This document shows positions 11,471 through 22,616 of a stretch of DNA of 64,000 nucleotides, in pieces; position 1 is the stretch's first letter; the number at the start of each line of letters is the position of its first letter. Source of the DNA: Scortum barcoo (taxonomy: Eukaryota; Chordata; Actinopteri; Centrarchiformes; Terapontidae). The DNA lies in assembly GCA_023238725.1 (NCBI GenBank), contig CM041538.1, positions 2,634,182-2,698,181 of the forward strand. Reading direction: 5' to 3'. The notes beneath the pieces were generated by a model. That model did not search any database. It was not told the DNA's origin and saw nothing but the letters and a program-made list of their open reading frames with translations. The translations under genes were made by a program, and so were the position numbers.

Positions 11471-13332
11471 TGTCGCCCATGGAAACAGACAGATAATGTC
11501 ATCATAGAGTGAACATCATTAATGTGAAATAAGATGGGAAATGAAACTCACTTGATAAAATAAAATAGAAAAAGATAAAAATGGATGCAGAAACAGAAGC
11601 TGCAGAAACAAGTGTTTACTCATGACCATGCCTTTTTTTTATCTCGGCAGAGTCAGAATGGAACTGGTTAGTTAACTTTCTTCCACCACTCATAGGACAC
11701 AACATGGTGACTCAGAGTTCTTGCCCGTCAAAGCAGCTAATGCAACTGATAGACATAAAATCCTAAAAGACTAATAAAACGATTACCACAGGCTGCTGGT
11801 TAGTATTAATTTCAAGCTTTACTTGCGATGTTTTGAAATTTAATATCTGTGATGGCTGCCAGGAATTTCCCAAGTCAACAAGCTTCCGTAACATGACAGT
11901 CTAACAAGCACCAGAGCAGAGGATCAGATGGAGCAGCCTGTTGACACTCTCTGGCTGCTTCGGTAATAAAGCCGAATGATGGCAAACAGCAAGACACAAT
12001 TTCAGCTCAGCGATGGAAAATAAAGCTGTGTAATGAAAGCACAGATGTAATCTGTACACTGTCTGCAGAGGGAGAGGAGGAGAGACGGCAGAAGAAAGAT
12101 AGAGGCAGGGGGAGAGAGTCATTTCTTGCAGATCGATAGAGAGATGAAAAAAATTGTTAATAGCGCAGTTTTGGTGACAGGAGAAGTGTTGCTATTGTGG
12201 TTTTTTCTGAGGGAATGTATGATTCATCAAAGCAAGTTTTTTTCATTCTCTTATGCTTATCACATGCTGTGACCTCTTCTGGGCGCATGGAATTACATTT
12301 TATTAAGATCTGATATTCATGTAATACAATAACAAGCTGCTCGGATATAGAGCTGATGGTAAAAACATGTTAATATCAAATTAAATTGCACCCAGTGTAG
12401 TATTGGGGGGAAAAATTCTTCTAATTCTCGCCAGGCATTTATAGAGTAAGGCCAGTACCTTCAATGAAGAACATATCTGTGCTCTGCTGAGCAGCTGTGT
12501 CAGCCATGACACCACACAACATCCCTGATTTTTTAAAGTTTGACTACGTGAAACCCTCATACACAGTCCGTATACACAGGCTATTACACAGTCAATACAT
12601 GTCAGATCACTTCACGGTTCACACTCTGTGGCAGCGACATTTTCTTCTGCTATGATGACGACTCACCACATGATCAGAGCTGATGGCCAGTCGGATTGGT
12701 TCCACCCTTTGGTTGGCATATTTATACACTGACCACAACAGTGCCCAATCTTAACCTCATAAGACTGAACATTATTTTGGACCCAGCCCAACTGGGAGCC
12801 CAGGTGGGTTCTTGATTACAGGGGGCTGAGTGGACCTGTGCAGAAAAACAAGTAAATCTATTTTTTTCACCAGTCCTGCATGGACCAAGGCAAGGTGTTT
12901 GACAAATCTCTCACTCGTAGTTTGGGGTTAAAAATGGAAATCTGTTGTTTCTCTTTTCTTACCATTTCTTGCAATGATAATATATTTATTAATGTGGAGC
13001 AGGCAGTGGTCAGCTATCATCAGCAAGCTCAGTGAGCTGATTCAGTGGTCAAACGCTTCTTTTGTGGAAATGATCTGCATGTTTTTATCTGATCTTTATC
13101 GTCTGGTGTCGTATTGTATTACACAGCACAGAATCAGGTTACATCATTATTTATCCACCTTCCTCTATCCATTACTGTGTCCTCCTCTGCTGTCTCCCCA
13201 CTTCTTTAGTTACTCCTCTGTTTGTGTGTCCTTCCCCTCTTTTGCTTTCTCTCACGGTGCTTTTAGTAGCAATATATGGGTCACTCAGCTATGATGAATT
13301 AAAACTATGTGCATGTGTGATATATTACAGCA
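11471..13332. other. no gene seen
   Basis: AT-rich sequence with a T run at 11633-11640 and no recognised repeat. A 73-codon open frame (12122-11901, minus) and a 106-codon one (12974-13294, plus) have no supporting signals. Confidence 0.45.
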
Positions 13333-13372
13333 TTGTGTGTATGTGTGTGTGGTATGTGTGTGATATATTAAA
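13333..13372. repeat. imperfect (GT)n with local duplication
   Basis: The word GTGTGATATATTA occurs both just before (about 13315) and at the end of this GT tract (about 13358), indicating a local slippage or duplication. Confidence 0.7.
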
Positions 13373-13504
13373 ACAGTGTGTGCGCTGCATCCATCTCAGC
13401 CAGCCATTCTGTGCCTGCCATAAATCACCATCAGCTACACCCTCACATTCAGGAAACCTGACAGGAGATGCCACACCACAGAATCAGGATGCAGGGTGAG
13501 TGTA

Positions 13505-13540
13505 TGTGTGTGTGTGTGTGTGTGTGTCTGTGTGTTTGTG
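13505..13540. repeat. (TG)n microsatellite
   Basis: Twelve clean TG units (13505-13528), then a degenerate tail. A donor-like CAGG|GTGAGT immediately precedes it (about 13493-13500), but the sequence upstream has no convincing acceptor. Confidence 0.9.
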
Positions 13541-13614
13541 GGTATGTGCAGGGAGACCACCATATTAATAATGTACCCCACTGTTGGAAATTTTTTACAT
13601 TTTTTACATGATTT

Positions 13615-13840
13615 TTGAAGACATGGTTTAGAGAGAATAAAGGAGCATAATGGAAGTCCAGAGCAGCTTCTAATTGAGGTAAGCAGGCGATCTTGGGCTG
13701 AATAAAGCAGCAGTAACTCTGTGTCTATGTGTAATCTCCCAAGAATTACAGGAGAGTGTCATTATAATGATGGCTTTTAAGAGAAACATTGGGAAAGATA
13801 GTAATTATCAGATCGAGTACGCTTTTAAATTAAAAGGATT
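13615..13840. promoter_or_regulatory. candidate conserved non-coding block C
   Basis: Complex sequence with TCTAATTGAGG (near 13670), ATTATAATGATGG and TAATTATCAGATCGAG words, i.e. several homeodomain-like TAAT cores. No repeats and no splice-bounded frame. Function is inferred. Confidence 0.25.
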
Positions 13841-14479
13841 CCAACAGTGTTCACAAGGAACTATGTTCTGTTTGACTTTAATCTTTAAAGCTTTGGCACG
13901 ATCTTAAATGAACTGTGAGGACATTTTTCTTCGAAATTCTTGAGCTTTAAGAATTTAGGTCTTAATTCTAAGTAGTGGTGATTGATAAGGAAAAAACCTT
14001 CAGTGATTCATTATTTATTGGTGTGAAATTTTCCCCCCATATTTTTTTTTTCTCGAAAGTTTCCAAGAAATAGCTTTTTGATTTGGTGCTGATTATACAG
14101 AAACCCAATAACCTTATATGTCAATATATGTTTACTTGGTATTGACCCAAGTAAATATATTAATTATTCTTTTGTCATTACTTAAATTTTATTACTTATT
14201 TTTATAGAATTGTGTGCTTATCTGTCAAATGTTGACATTTTTGCAGATGAACACCAACGGGAATGTCTTTTCTGGCTAATAAACTTACTTCAGTACCTGA
14301 CAAATCATTTCTAATTATATTATTGCAAAAATTCAATCTTGACATAAAGCAGTCCTGCTCACTCATTTGTAACTTTGCCCGAATTAGCTTAATAAATACT
14401 GCCATATTACTCACCCTTAATTCATAGTTTAAATTTAGTAGCATACATGCAGTGGCTTTGTGTTCCAGGAACACAGCGC

Positions 14480-14690
14480 TTGATCCACAGACGTCCCAGT
14501 GATTGACGGGAAAGACTGTGGTTATAATGGTCAGCTCCGCAGGACATTTGTGGAGGATTTTTCCTGGAAATCAAATGGAATTATAAATTAGGTCATGTCA
14601 CATTTCCTCATGATTGAATTTTAATTGGAAATTATAAATGTTAAGATGCAGATCTCTGGGGAGTCCATTTGAGAAAGTAAAAGGTAAAAA
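14480..14690. promoter_or_regulatory. candidate conserved non-coding block D
   Basis: Complex sequence containing a spaced direct repeat, TGGAATTATAAAT (14576-14588) and TGGAAATTATAAAT (14626-14639). These are homeodomain/MEF2-like AT-rich words about 50 bases apart. CpGs lie in its left part. Regulatory function is inferred from this motif arrangement. Confidence 0.3.
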
Positions 14691-14968
14691 TAAAACAAAG
14701 TGTATCATTTAGGCCTACTGGTCCACCACTCTTATTTGTGCTCTGTTAGTACAACAGAGTCAGTGGTATACTTGTTGTTGGCACATTTAAAAAAAGCTCC
14801 AGAGAACAGAGTATAATATCACACAATGCACACAAGGAGACTATAATCCATGCTTCTGTGTACAAATTGTATACAAAATGTCAAAGACATTCTCTAATCT
14901 GAGAGTGGCTTTCCAATCCACTAAAAGGGTTTTTAGTGCTATGTAATTGTGCAAAAACACTGATCCAG

Positions 14969-14994
14969 ACACACACACACACACACACACACAC
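14969..14994. repeat. (AC)n microsatellite
   Basis: Thirteen AC units. It faces the GT-rich tract about 75 bases downstream, so the two can pair as an imperfect inverted repeat. Confidence 0.95.
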
Positions 14995-15067
14995 TGGAAC
15001 ACCTCAACACCTGGTCTGTATGAGATGGCAGTTGGTCACAGATGTGCCCATCTGGCCTCCATTCTCA

Positions 15068-15199
15068 GTGTGTGTATGTGTGTTTGTGCCCATTCATGTG
15101 TATGTGGGAATGTGTGTGTGCAATTTTTTTCCCTTCCTGAATGTGTGTGGGTGTGTGTGTGCGTGTGTGTCTGTGTGTGTGTGAGTGAGTGTGAGTGCC
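15068..15199. repeat. interrupted (TG)n tract
   Basis: TG runs separated by short unique words, ending in TGTGTGAGTGAGTGTGAGTG. Confidence 0.9.
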
Positions 15200-16059
15200 C
15201 TAAAAGAACAGTGAGTCCTAGAACAGAGCAGGATCACTTCATGTTAGAAACCTCCTGAAAAACACCTCGGGGCTGGATTAGGGACGACAAGCATTTTAGC
15301 AGAGAAAAAGAGGAAATCGGAGATGAGCTTGTGTTTTTAGAGCTGTTAGAGGTGTTAGGGAAGGGCCATAAAGAATGCTCGGACAGAGATACAAACACAA
15401 GAAAGAGAGACAGAGGGACTTTTTTGTGGGGTGTTGTGGAAAATATGTAGCCAGTGAATTTCACTGTACATGAGTGCACTTTTAAACGAAGCTTCACATA
15501 CAGACCATGACAATCATTCAGTCACTGAGGCCATGTAGTTAGACAACCTGAAAAATAATCTTCACTCGTATACAAGTCACAGAATAGATTCTGATTGCTA
15601 TTTCTGATATTGTTTACAGTTAATATCTTTGAATTAGTTTGTAAATGTTTTTAGACAAAAATATAAATGGAATTAAAATAAAATGAAGGAATTACGTTTC
15701 TCTAGTATTGCAATAATACTACAAAAATAAATAAAGTAAATCCATTCTGACTGACCTTTTAGTAGTACCACCGTAAACAGGTTCCCTTCAGTCAGAAGAC
15801 ACCGCAGAGTTCTCTCATCTCAAAGTAAGAGCAGCTTGTCAAAACTGAGCTTGAGGTTGTATGCAGACGTCCACTGAGAGGTGTCAGGCAGACACGCAGA
15901 GACTCGTGCTCCCACCTGGGATTCAGACCGGGGGAAAGACTTAAGAAGTTGAGAGTCATCTGCAGAGCCCGGATCAATTTGTGAAGGGGATAGTTTGTCT
16001 TCTGCCTGACCTCCAAGTCTAACGTTAATTCATTCTTAACCTTCTTAAGTCTTTTCAAG
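15200..16059. other. no gene seen
   Basis: Mixed sequence. The 87- and 88-codon minus-strand open frames here have no recognisable domain. The 15600-15740 part is strongly AT-rich. Confidence 0.45.
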
Positions 16060-16230
16060 AGATCTCCCTCAGATGTTGCTCTGATGTGTAATGACTGTAT
16101 TAATTAGAGTTTACTGGGAATTATGGAAAAAATCCATTTGGAAAAATGTCAGATGGCAGCTGCCACTGGCTGATGGTTGAATAAGCAGTGAACTGCTGGA
16201 CAGAAATGACCCACTGTACGCTACAGTAGC
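16060..16230. promoter_or_regulatory. candidate conserved non-coding block E with E-box palindrome
   Basis: Contains the perfect 12-bp palindrome TGGCAGCTGCCA (16154-16165) centred on a CAGCTG E-box, with further bHLH-like CAGATGG and GCTGATGG words around it and TTAATTAGAG about 55 bases upstream. CAGCTG cores are bound by bHLH factors such as AP-4 and E-proteins. Function here is inferred. Confidence 0.3.
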
Positions 16231-16379
16231 TTGTTTCTGTGGCTCACGGTAAAACGGCTTCAATTTGCTCTGCCCCATTTGCTGCAGTTTTTGCCTCTAG
16301 TCAGTGTTGCCCCTCCTGCCTGGGGCAAATCAGAATCAGAACCTCTTTCTTTGCAGCTCTCTTGTTTTTTTATTACCCT

Positions 16380-16671
16380 CCTGTCTTTCTGCAACCTCCT
16401 CTCTTACCCTGTCCTGTTGGTGTCTTTTCCATCCTCTATGCTTAATTACCTTTTCACCAGGTTAGACCCCCCCCCATCTTTCCCTCCTCACCTCCGACCT
16501 CCCTTGTATTCCTCCATCTTCTTCATTCCCTCCATCATTTCTCAGCAGCAGATGCCTTTCTCTTTCTCCTCCTGGTCTGACCTCCATCCGTTCTCCCATC
16601 TCTCATTGTGCTCCGTTCGAGGTCAATCCCTCCGTCTGTCTCTGCCCCCCCCCTCACCCCCTCCTCTACAG
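16380..16671. repeat. long pyrimidine-rich tract
   Basis: Almost 300 bases of C/T-rich sequence with C runs at about 16470-16478 and 16645-16653. It ends in CTCCTCTACAG, which has the form of a 3' splice site. The open frame across it is a translation of this bias. Confidence 0.7.
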
Positions 16672-16772
16672 AACCACTGACCCGCCCTCCCACTCTCGTT
16701 ATCTCATTAAGATGGCTGTCAGAGCACGCTTCAATTACCAAAGTCGCCACGCCACTACTCCGCCGCGCATCT
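16672..16772 (+). other. candidate 5' coding exon (unverified)
   Basis: A pyrimidine tract ending CTACAG (AG 16670-16671) precedes this 101-base segment, and GTGAGT follows at 16773. Inside, ATG at 16712 has a strong Kozak context (A at -3, G at +4) and begins MAVRARFNYQSR. Read without splicing, the frame ends at 16879 after 55 codons. CpGs are frequent. No protein family is recognised, and the base before the donor (T) is not optimal. It could equally be a conserved regulatory element. Confidence 0.2.
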
Positions 16773-17029
16773 GTGAGTGTTTGCATGTCTGTATCTGTAC
16801 AATGTGGCTGCATTGTGAGAACGGAAATGTTGTGATGCCGCTGTTCATAAATCATAGTTTATTTTCTAAACTGTACTAAATTTAGAAAACGATAAAAACA
16901 CTGAATCTGGAGTCCAGACAAGTACGATCATCTTTGTCAGTGGAGTTGGAGGAAACAGATTTGAATGTGTATCTTAGTGTAGGATGAATCACACCATACG
17001 CCATGTTGGTCAGATGATGGTGACTGGTG

Positions 17030-17043
17030 GTTGCCTGGGTAAC
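17030..17043 (+). promoter_or_regulatory. RFX X-box (full consensus match)
   Basis: GTTGCC-TG-GGTAAC fits the RFX-family X-box consensus GTNRCC(0-3)RGYAAC with no mismatch and a spacer of 2. RFX factors bind such sites in ciliary, MHC class II and neural enhancers. Occupancy is not known. Confidence 0.5.
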
Positions 17044-18382
17044 AGGACGTGAACATAGATTTTTTTTCTTCTTCATATTTCAGACACAAGATTTTAAATG
17101 TGGCTTGTATTTATCAACCACCACTCCTCTACAAGCTCACAAATCCACACAAGCATCATTAAACACCCTGAAAACACCTTGGTGGTACTGTTTCATTGTT
17201 TATACATATAAACTTTTTTAATGTTTCTTTTGTGAATTTGTAATCATATTGTTTCAGATTTTATTTATTTTATTCTATAGCATTTTATTCCGTTCTATTT
17301 GTTAGTTGTTTCTGGAGTAGGCACAAAGAAATCCACCACATATTGTGCTGTGTATGATGGTGTGTGACAAAAAAATGTGGTTTGATTTGAACTGATAATG
17401 TAATTGACCATTTAAGAAGGTCCCATTGGAATTCATTGAAGGTTGTACTGATAATATGCAATCTTGGACTTGGGTTTTAAATAAAAGATCTCATACTCAA
17501 TGCAAAATAATTCACATTCACAAAAGAGTTGCACAGAATGGGTCTTTAACTTGCATTTCAGGATTTAGAGGGAGCGATAATTCTGTGCGTCTGGGTTTGG
17601 AGCCGGAGTCTTGACTGAGTCAGCAGATCATTGCAGGTTTGATCTGGTTATAGAGAGTATACAGGCAGCTCAGAGAAAAGCGTCAGAGAAAGAATGAGAT
17701 GGGGAGCTTGATGAAAGAGATTTATTTTGGGTTGAGATTTGATAACCTGTATTCAGTCTTCCCTCCAAGTCCTCAGCCAGGCTCTGCAGATGCTGTGTGC
17801 TTCATTTTTTTTCTCCCCTCTTTCATAATTTCTTTTCAATCAGTTCCACCTGCCTTCTGTGATGGTGCTGAGATAAAATATTGGACCAGCCCAAGCCTCT
17901 AAAGTCATTTATCGCTGCAGAGGCCTGGTACGATTGCGCACTAAGGCCTGAGATGAAACAGTGAAGAACCACAACATACAAAGCTATATCAAGTAATATC
18001 AAATAATCACAGCCCGTTGTCAAACCAAACCACTGGACTAATGCAGGATTCAGATCACATGGGCAGCTGTTCACTTCAGCTTTAAGACAGTGAATACTGC
18101 TATAACTGCTATAACTGTCTGTCACCAGGGAAGAAATTGGAGATTAGACAAGTTGATCATTAAGTTGAATGGGGCACATCCTCTCATGATCATCAGCTAA
18201 TTTCATTTTTACTCTGTGTTTGTTTCTGTACTAATGTGTTGTTGCGAATGTTTTACTGCATTCATTGAGTAACTTGTATTTTAAAGAGTAAAAGAAATGG
18301 AATGTTAAGAAATGATACTCTGAGAATGCACTAATGCACTCATCATTGTTACTAAGACACATTCAAGTAACACAACTGGAAA
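17044..18382. other. no gene seen
   Basis: Mixed AT-rich DNA. The plus-strand 62-codon and minus-strand 100-codon open frames (17426-17614, 18125-17823) lack start or splice support. No repeat is recognised. Confidence 0.45.
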
Positions 18383-18551
<169 letters not shown>

Positions 18552-19598
18552 CATTTGTATCTGCACATCATTGTTCGTTTGTTTTTAAAGGGGGGAAGCA
18601 TTTTTTTTGTAATTCTGAAAAGCCAAGTGTATTGAAAAGTACATATATTTATATCAGTGCTGTTGTTGGCTTATTTATATCCTGTTGTATGGTAATATAA
18701 GTAAGTGATATAGCCCAAATAAATCACCACAAGCTGCATGTGTTCCCATCTTATAGAGACCCAGCTGTGCAGTCTAATAAATAAACCTCATGGCAGGAGA
18801 AAAGTTATCAACTTGAGCAGTCTCATTAACCTTAAATAGTGCCTCAACAGAATAGAAAATCCATTGGTCAGTACAAGGTGTCATAAATCCAAACTATTAA
18901 ATTCATTCAATGTGTTTATTTACTGGTGGGAGGTATTCTCCACCAATGAAATCAATTTGTTAATGATCATCACAACCACATTTTAGAAAGGACAATCTCA
19001 GTTCAATGATATCACCTTTTACCATTTTGATGCGATGGAGTCCTGCAGAGTTTGAGATTCATGTGGCACTGATGTGTACGTCTGCTTAGAGCTGCTAAAC
19101 AACAGTCTTCAGTGTGTCAATTATGTCCAGCATAGAATAAATGTAAATCAGAAGTTATCCCTGTAACTTATTTGTCCATCCACAATAGCTCTTTCCATTT
19201 GCTGTGTCTTTGTCTTTCCTCTTGTCTTTTTTTCTTACCTTCTCTTTTGCTACCCTGAAGACCTTCCTTTGTTCTGAATCTGCTGATTTCCAAGCACTCT
19301 CTACAGTAGTGTTTGAACTTTTATTTAATGCGAGTATTTAACTGACACCACATCAATGACTTTTTTTTAGGTGTTGAATTTGTAACATCTAGCTATTAAC
19401 TGTTTTTGTTCCTCATGGAATGGAAGCTTTTGTAATTTTCAATACAAGAGATTTAGAGGGCTCACTGCAAAAAATCAGACCGACAGGCTGTGAGGATTGT
19501 AAGGTTTCTGGTAAATGGCTGCATTTTTATAAAGTTTATAGTATGGCATTTTTATCTGAAGCCCATAATTGTTGTCCCTCATTCCCCCATTCGTGCAT

Positions 19599-19638
<40 letters not shown>

Positions 19639-20051
19639 ATGACAACATGCTACTGTGCAAAGAGCTGGCCTGACCATCAAGAACAATTTGAACAAAAACT
19701 ATTAAAAAACAAGACATTTCTTTGATTAAGTGTGTTCTTTGGATTCAAAAAGGCTTATTTTACCCATTTGTTCTTTATTAAATGTAAATTTCTATGCAGA
19801 GTACACATAGTGCACGTTCGAGTATGTTGATAGAAATTTCAGTCAGTGTTTGTGCAGCCAGTTTTCTCAGACATGCAGGCAATGAAGAAGCAATGTTCCT
19901 GTTTTAATGCACTCTGAAATATTTTCTTGGTGGGGTGATGAAGAATTGGAATTGAACAGCTTATCCTCTGCACTGATGAAACCAGCCAGCCCAGGTGACA
20001 AACACTGTCGCTGAATTGAAGGAGAAGGGTTGCTGTGTTATTGATAAAAAG
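18552..20051. other. no gene seen
   Basis: AT-rich sequence. The only structure recognised is the (CA)n listed separately. Open frames near 19420-19725 read through it. Confidence 0.45.
19602..19636. repeat. (CA)n microsatellite
   Basis: About 17 uninterrupted CA units. Confidence 0.97.
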
Positions 20052-20180
20052 GTTCATTTATTGCTCATTCTACATCACAGGGTTACACAATGAAATGCAA
20101 GTTGTAGTCCCTTCATTATGTTAAGTACTGAGGATGACCTGAGGACTTTCACAGCCTGAAGAAAGAAGCTCCTCTGTCAT
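20052..20180. mobile_element. possible LINE-tail fragment
   Basis: GGTTACACAATGAAATGCAAG and CCTGAAGAAAGAAGCTCCTC resemble wording in teleost LINE-type repeats near their AGAATCAGAAT tails. Divergent; the identification is from memory and tentative. Confidence 0.25.
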
Positions 20181-20529
20181 CTGATGCTTAAGCAGCAGAT
20201 ACGTCTGCAGTGCTTTACACATTTTCAGTTGCCATGATTACAAAAGTAGTTCTTTTGACTTTTTTTTTTTTTGAAAAGGACACTGCCAAGCATGGTTTAC
20301 AGTGACTGTAATTTGATCAATTGAGAATATGCCTCTATAATAGCAAGCGAGGAGACAGAATGTGAAAGCTATTAATTACACTGAAATGAGTCAAATCACT
20401 GTGTATATCTTCTAATCTAATCTCTTTTTTTTAATTTTTTTGTCTGAAGATCAGGAAAAAACATGCATGTTTCCTGATATTTGAAAACTCATTTACCCAC
20501 TAGTATTTGCTGGTGTTAGTTTGCCAGTG

Positions 20530-20850
20530 TCTCCGCTAGGATCAGTAACATTTTAACTTTAGTCCAATGTCATGTAATGAAGTCAGTCATCAGCTGCCAG
20601 CTCGCTCTCTTTGCCTCTCCTGACAAAGAGACAGCTGCATTCATCAGCTCAGTCGCTCAAGCCGCTCGCCCCTCTGATGTGTTTTAAGCTAACTAGTAAA
20701 CAAACAGGGAAAACAAACAAACAGAGCTGAGAGGCCAAGCAATGTCCTGCTGAGTTTCCATGGTGACTAGTTAAGAGCACTCTTTGCCAGAACCTTTTTC
20801 CAGTTGATTTGCATTGGTAGGATCTCAGGGTGCTGCGACTTGACTACGCT
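20530..20850. promoter_or_regulatory. candidate conserved non-coding block F
   Basis: Complex sequence with CpGs, an RFX-like palindrome GTTTCCATGGTGAC (20754-20767, two mismatches to the X-box consensus) and a perfect POU octamer ATTTGCAT (20807-20814) 40 bases apart. AAACAAACAAACA (20698-20722 region) offers FOX-type words. The combination suggests an enhancer. Conservation was not tested. Confidence 0.35.
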
Positions 20851-20852
20851 TG

Positions 20853-20878
20853 CGTGTGTGTGTGTGTGTGGGTGGGTG
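20853..20878. repeat. (GT)n microsatellite
   Basis: About nine GT units, then GGGTGGGTG. A T run follows at 20969-20983. Confidence 0.9.
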
Positions 20879-20983
20879 ACTATTACCTAGACAAAGGAGG
20901 AGGGTCTCATCTAGGAAGTCAATCTAGAAAGTGGTAAGGCTGCTGACATCCCTGACATCTTTAGTTTGTTTTTTTTTTTTTTT

Positions 20984-21850
20984 ATTTCTGTTTACTTTGT
21001 AATGTTGATATACTTTATTGAGAGAAGTTCATATAAAAATATAGAATAGTATACAAGAGAATTAAGAATAGAATAATGAGTTTGTATTAAGAATATCAAA
21101 AGATCAGATGGTACTTTATTACATATAGATATACATATACAAATGCATATTATTACCAGATTTTGTGTAAATGGTGCAATGTAATATAGTATTGGGTAAA
21201 TATGAAATGCAGATATAGTATGAGATAATATAAACTACAGTTATTTTGCTCAGAATGAGATATGTGATAAATAAGTAGAGTATAGCACAGTAAAGCAGTG
21301 TAATATAAAGTCAAACTAAACACCTCAGTGAGGCAGCGAAGCAAACAGCCAGTCTTCTTTGCTTGAGTTTGTTCATCAAAGCAAGATTTTACTTTATTGA
21401 AATTGGTATTTAAGCCCATCAGCTTTGAAATCGATGCAGAAGCGGGATTCTATTATTGGAGCTAGGTTTTAGTGTGCATAGTATAGAAACCTTTATTCTT
21501 CAATATCTGTAATTAGAGGGAGCTCAGATTGAGCACTACACATTCACAGGCAGTAAAATATTGAGTATTAAGTGCGGGCAATCCTTCAATGCATAATTTA
21601 CCCCCTAATCCCAAAGGATAGGAGACATTCAAACATAGCTGAATCTCAGATGATAGCCAGAGTGAATAAATATAGGGCCGGTGCTAACAAAGGCTAGGTT
21701 AAGAAAAAAAAAAAACAAGAAAGAACAGCAACAGATTCATGGTGTTGTACATTTCCACAGATTCATGTTATATTGTCCTCTTTTAAACAGACACACTGTT
21801 TTCTCTCACTGATTATCGCTTCTGTCAGTTAACAACTCACTTTTACTATT
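20984..21850. other. no gene seen; very AT-rich
   Basis: Dense TATA, AATA and TTATA words. TATACTTTATTGAGAG (about 21008) and GGTACTTTATTACATATAG (about 21110) resemble the TACTTTATT motif of LINE tails and may be remnants. The 88-codon minus-strand frame (21419-21153) is low-complexity. Confidence 0.4.
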
Positions 21851-21907
21851 TGTTTCACATTAAAAGCCTGGGGCGGGATTATGTACCCTGAGCTTTAATG
21901 TGAAACA
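21851..21907. ncRNA. 57-nt hairpin, possible small structured RNA
   Basis: TGTTTCACATTAAAAGC (21851-21867) is complementary to GCTTTAATGTGAAACA (21892-21907), giving 16 base pairs with one bulged A. The intervening 24 bases extend the stem through GGG/CCC and two wobble pairs, leaving a loop of about 12. The shape is close to a small pre-miRNA. No known miRNA sequence is recognised and transcription is not shown. It could also be the closely spaced termini of a tiny inverted-repeat element. Confidence 0.3.
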
Positions 21908-22535
21908 TGTGCTGGAAATGTTGATTTCAAATGAGGCCAGATTAACACGGGAGGATAAAAATGACAAAATGATAAAATGAATGATAAATGAGGATAAAAG
22001 TAGAATCAGTTGGAATGAATTAAACTACTATTTCTGCTGAAAAAAGACACAAGACAGAGCAACGAAAGTGGTGAGTATGACATAATTGGTGTTGATTAAG
22101 TGCTGTGGAGACATGTTATGCTGAATTTAGCCGCCAGACAACAGGTAGGAAAAGGAGAGACGTGTAGAGTTTAAACAGGCAGCAAACAGCATCAACAACA
22201 TTTTAAACTGGGAAATTGGGTGCAGAGCATAAAATAAGGAGACACTGTGAAAATGTTTTTAAAAAATCTAACACAAATAGGAAAAATATCTATAAATAGA
22301 TACAAATAAGAAGAAGATAGTTGAAATAATTGAAATAAAGACGTCTTTCTAATATAAACCTGTTTCAAATAAAGATTTAATTCGCAGCTTAGCTAAATAA
22401 AGTATATTGTATAAATTATGTACAATATGAAACCAATATGTACCCTTTGTGTAGCACACATGGATTCATGACAACTTGAAAAATAAAAGATCAATTGTGT
22501 GTGGAAGCCTCACTTGTTGGCAAGGCACTGTGCAT
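21908..22535. other. no gene seen; A-rich
   Basis: A-rich sequence with repeated AAATGATAAA-type words (21960-22000) and AAATAGATACAAATA (22290-22310). No element is recognised. Confidence 0.5.
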
Positions 22536-22566
22536 TCAGCAGAAGACACGTAGGAAGAAGGGCAGG

Positions 22567-22616
22567 TATAAAAGAGGGATGAAGGGCGTGCGGATGTGAA
22601 ACCGCAGCGGCTGCGG
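22567..22616 (+). promoter_or_regulatory. TATA-like box with downstream GC palindrome
   Basis: TATAAAAG (22567-22574) is followed 28 bases later by the perfect palindrome CCGCAGC-G-GCTGCGG (22602-22616), around the position expected for transcription initiation. GC-rich wording here contrasts with the AT-rich flank. No transcript is seen downstream; a minus-strand 91-codon open frame overlaps it. A chance TATA word is likely in this base composition. Confidence 0.15.

Noticed and set aside
16231..16680. 149-codon plus-strand frame
   Set aside because: It is the translation of a long C/T-rich tract, giving Pro/Ser/Leu/Phe bias.
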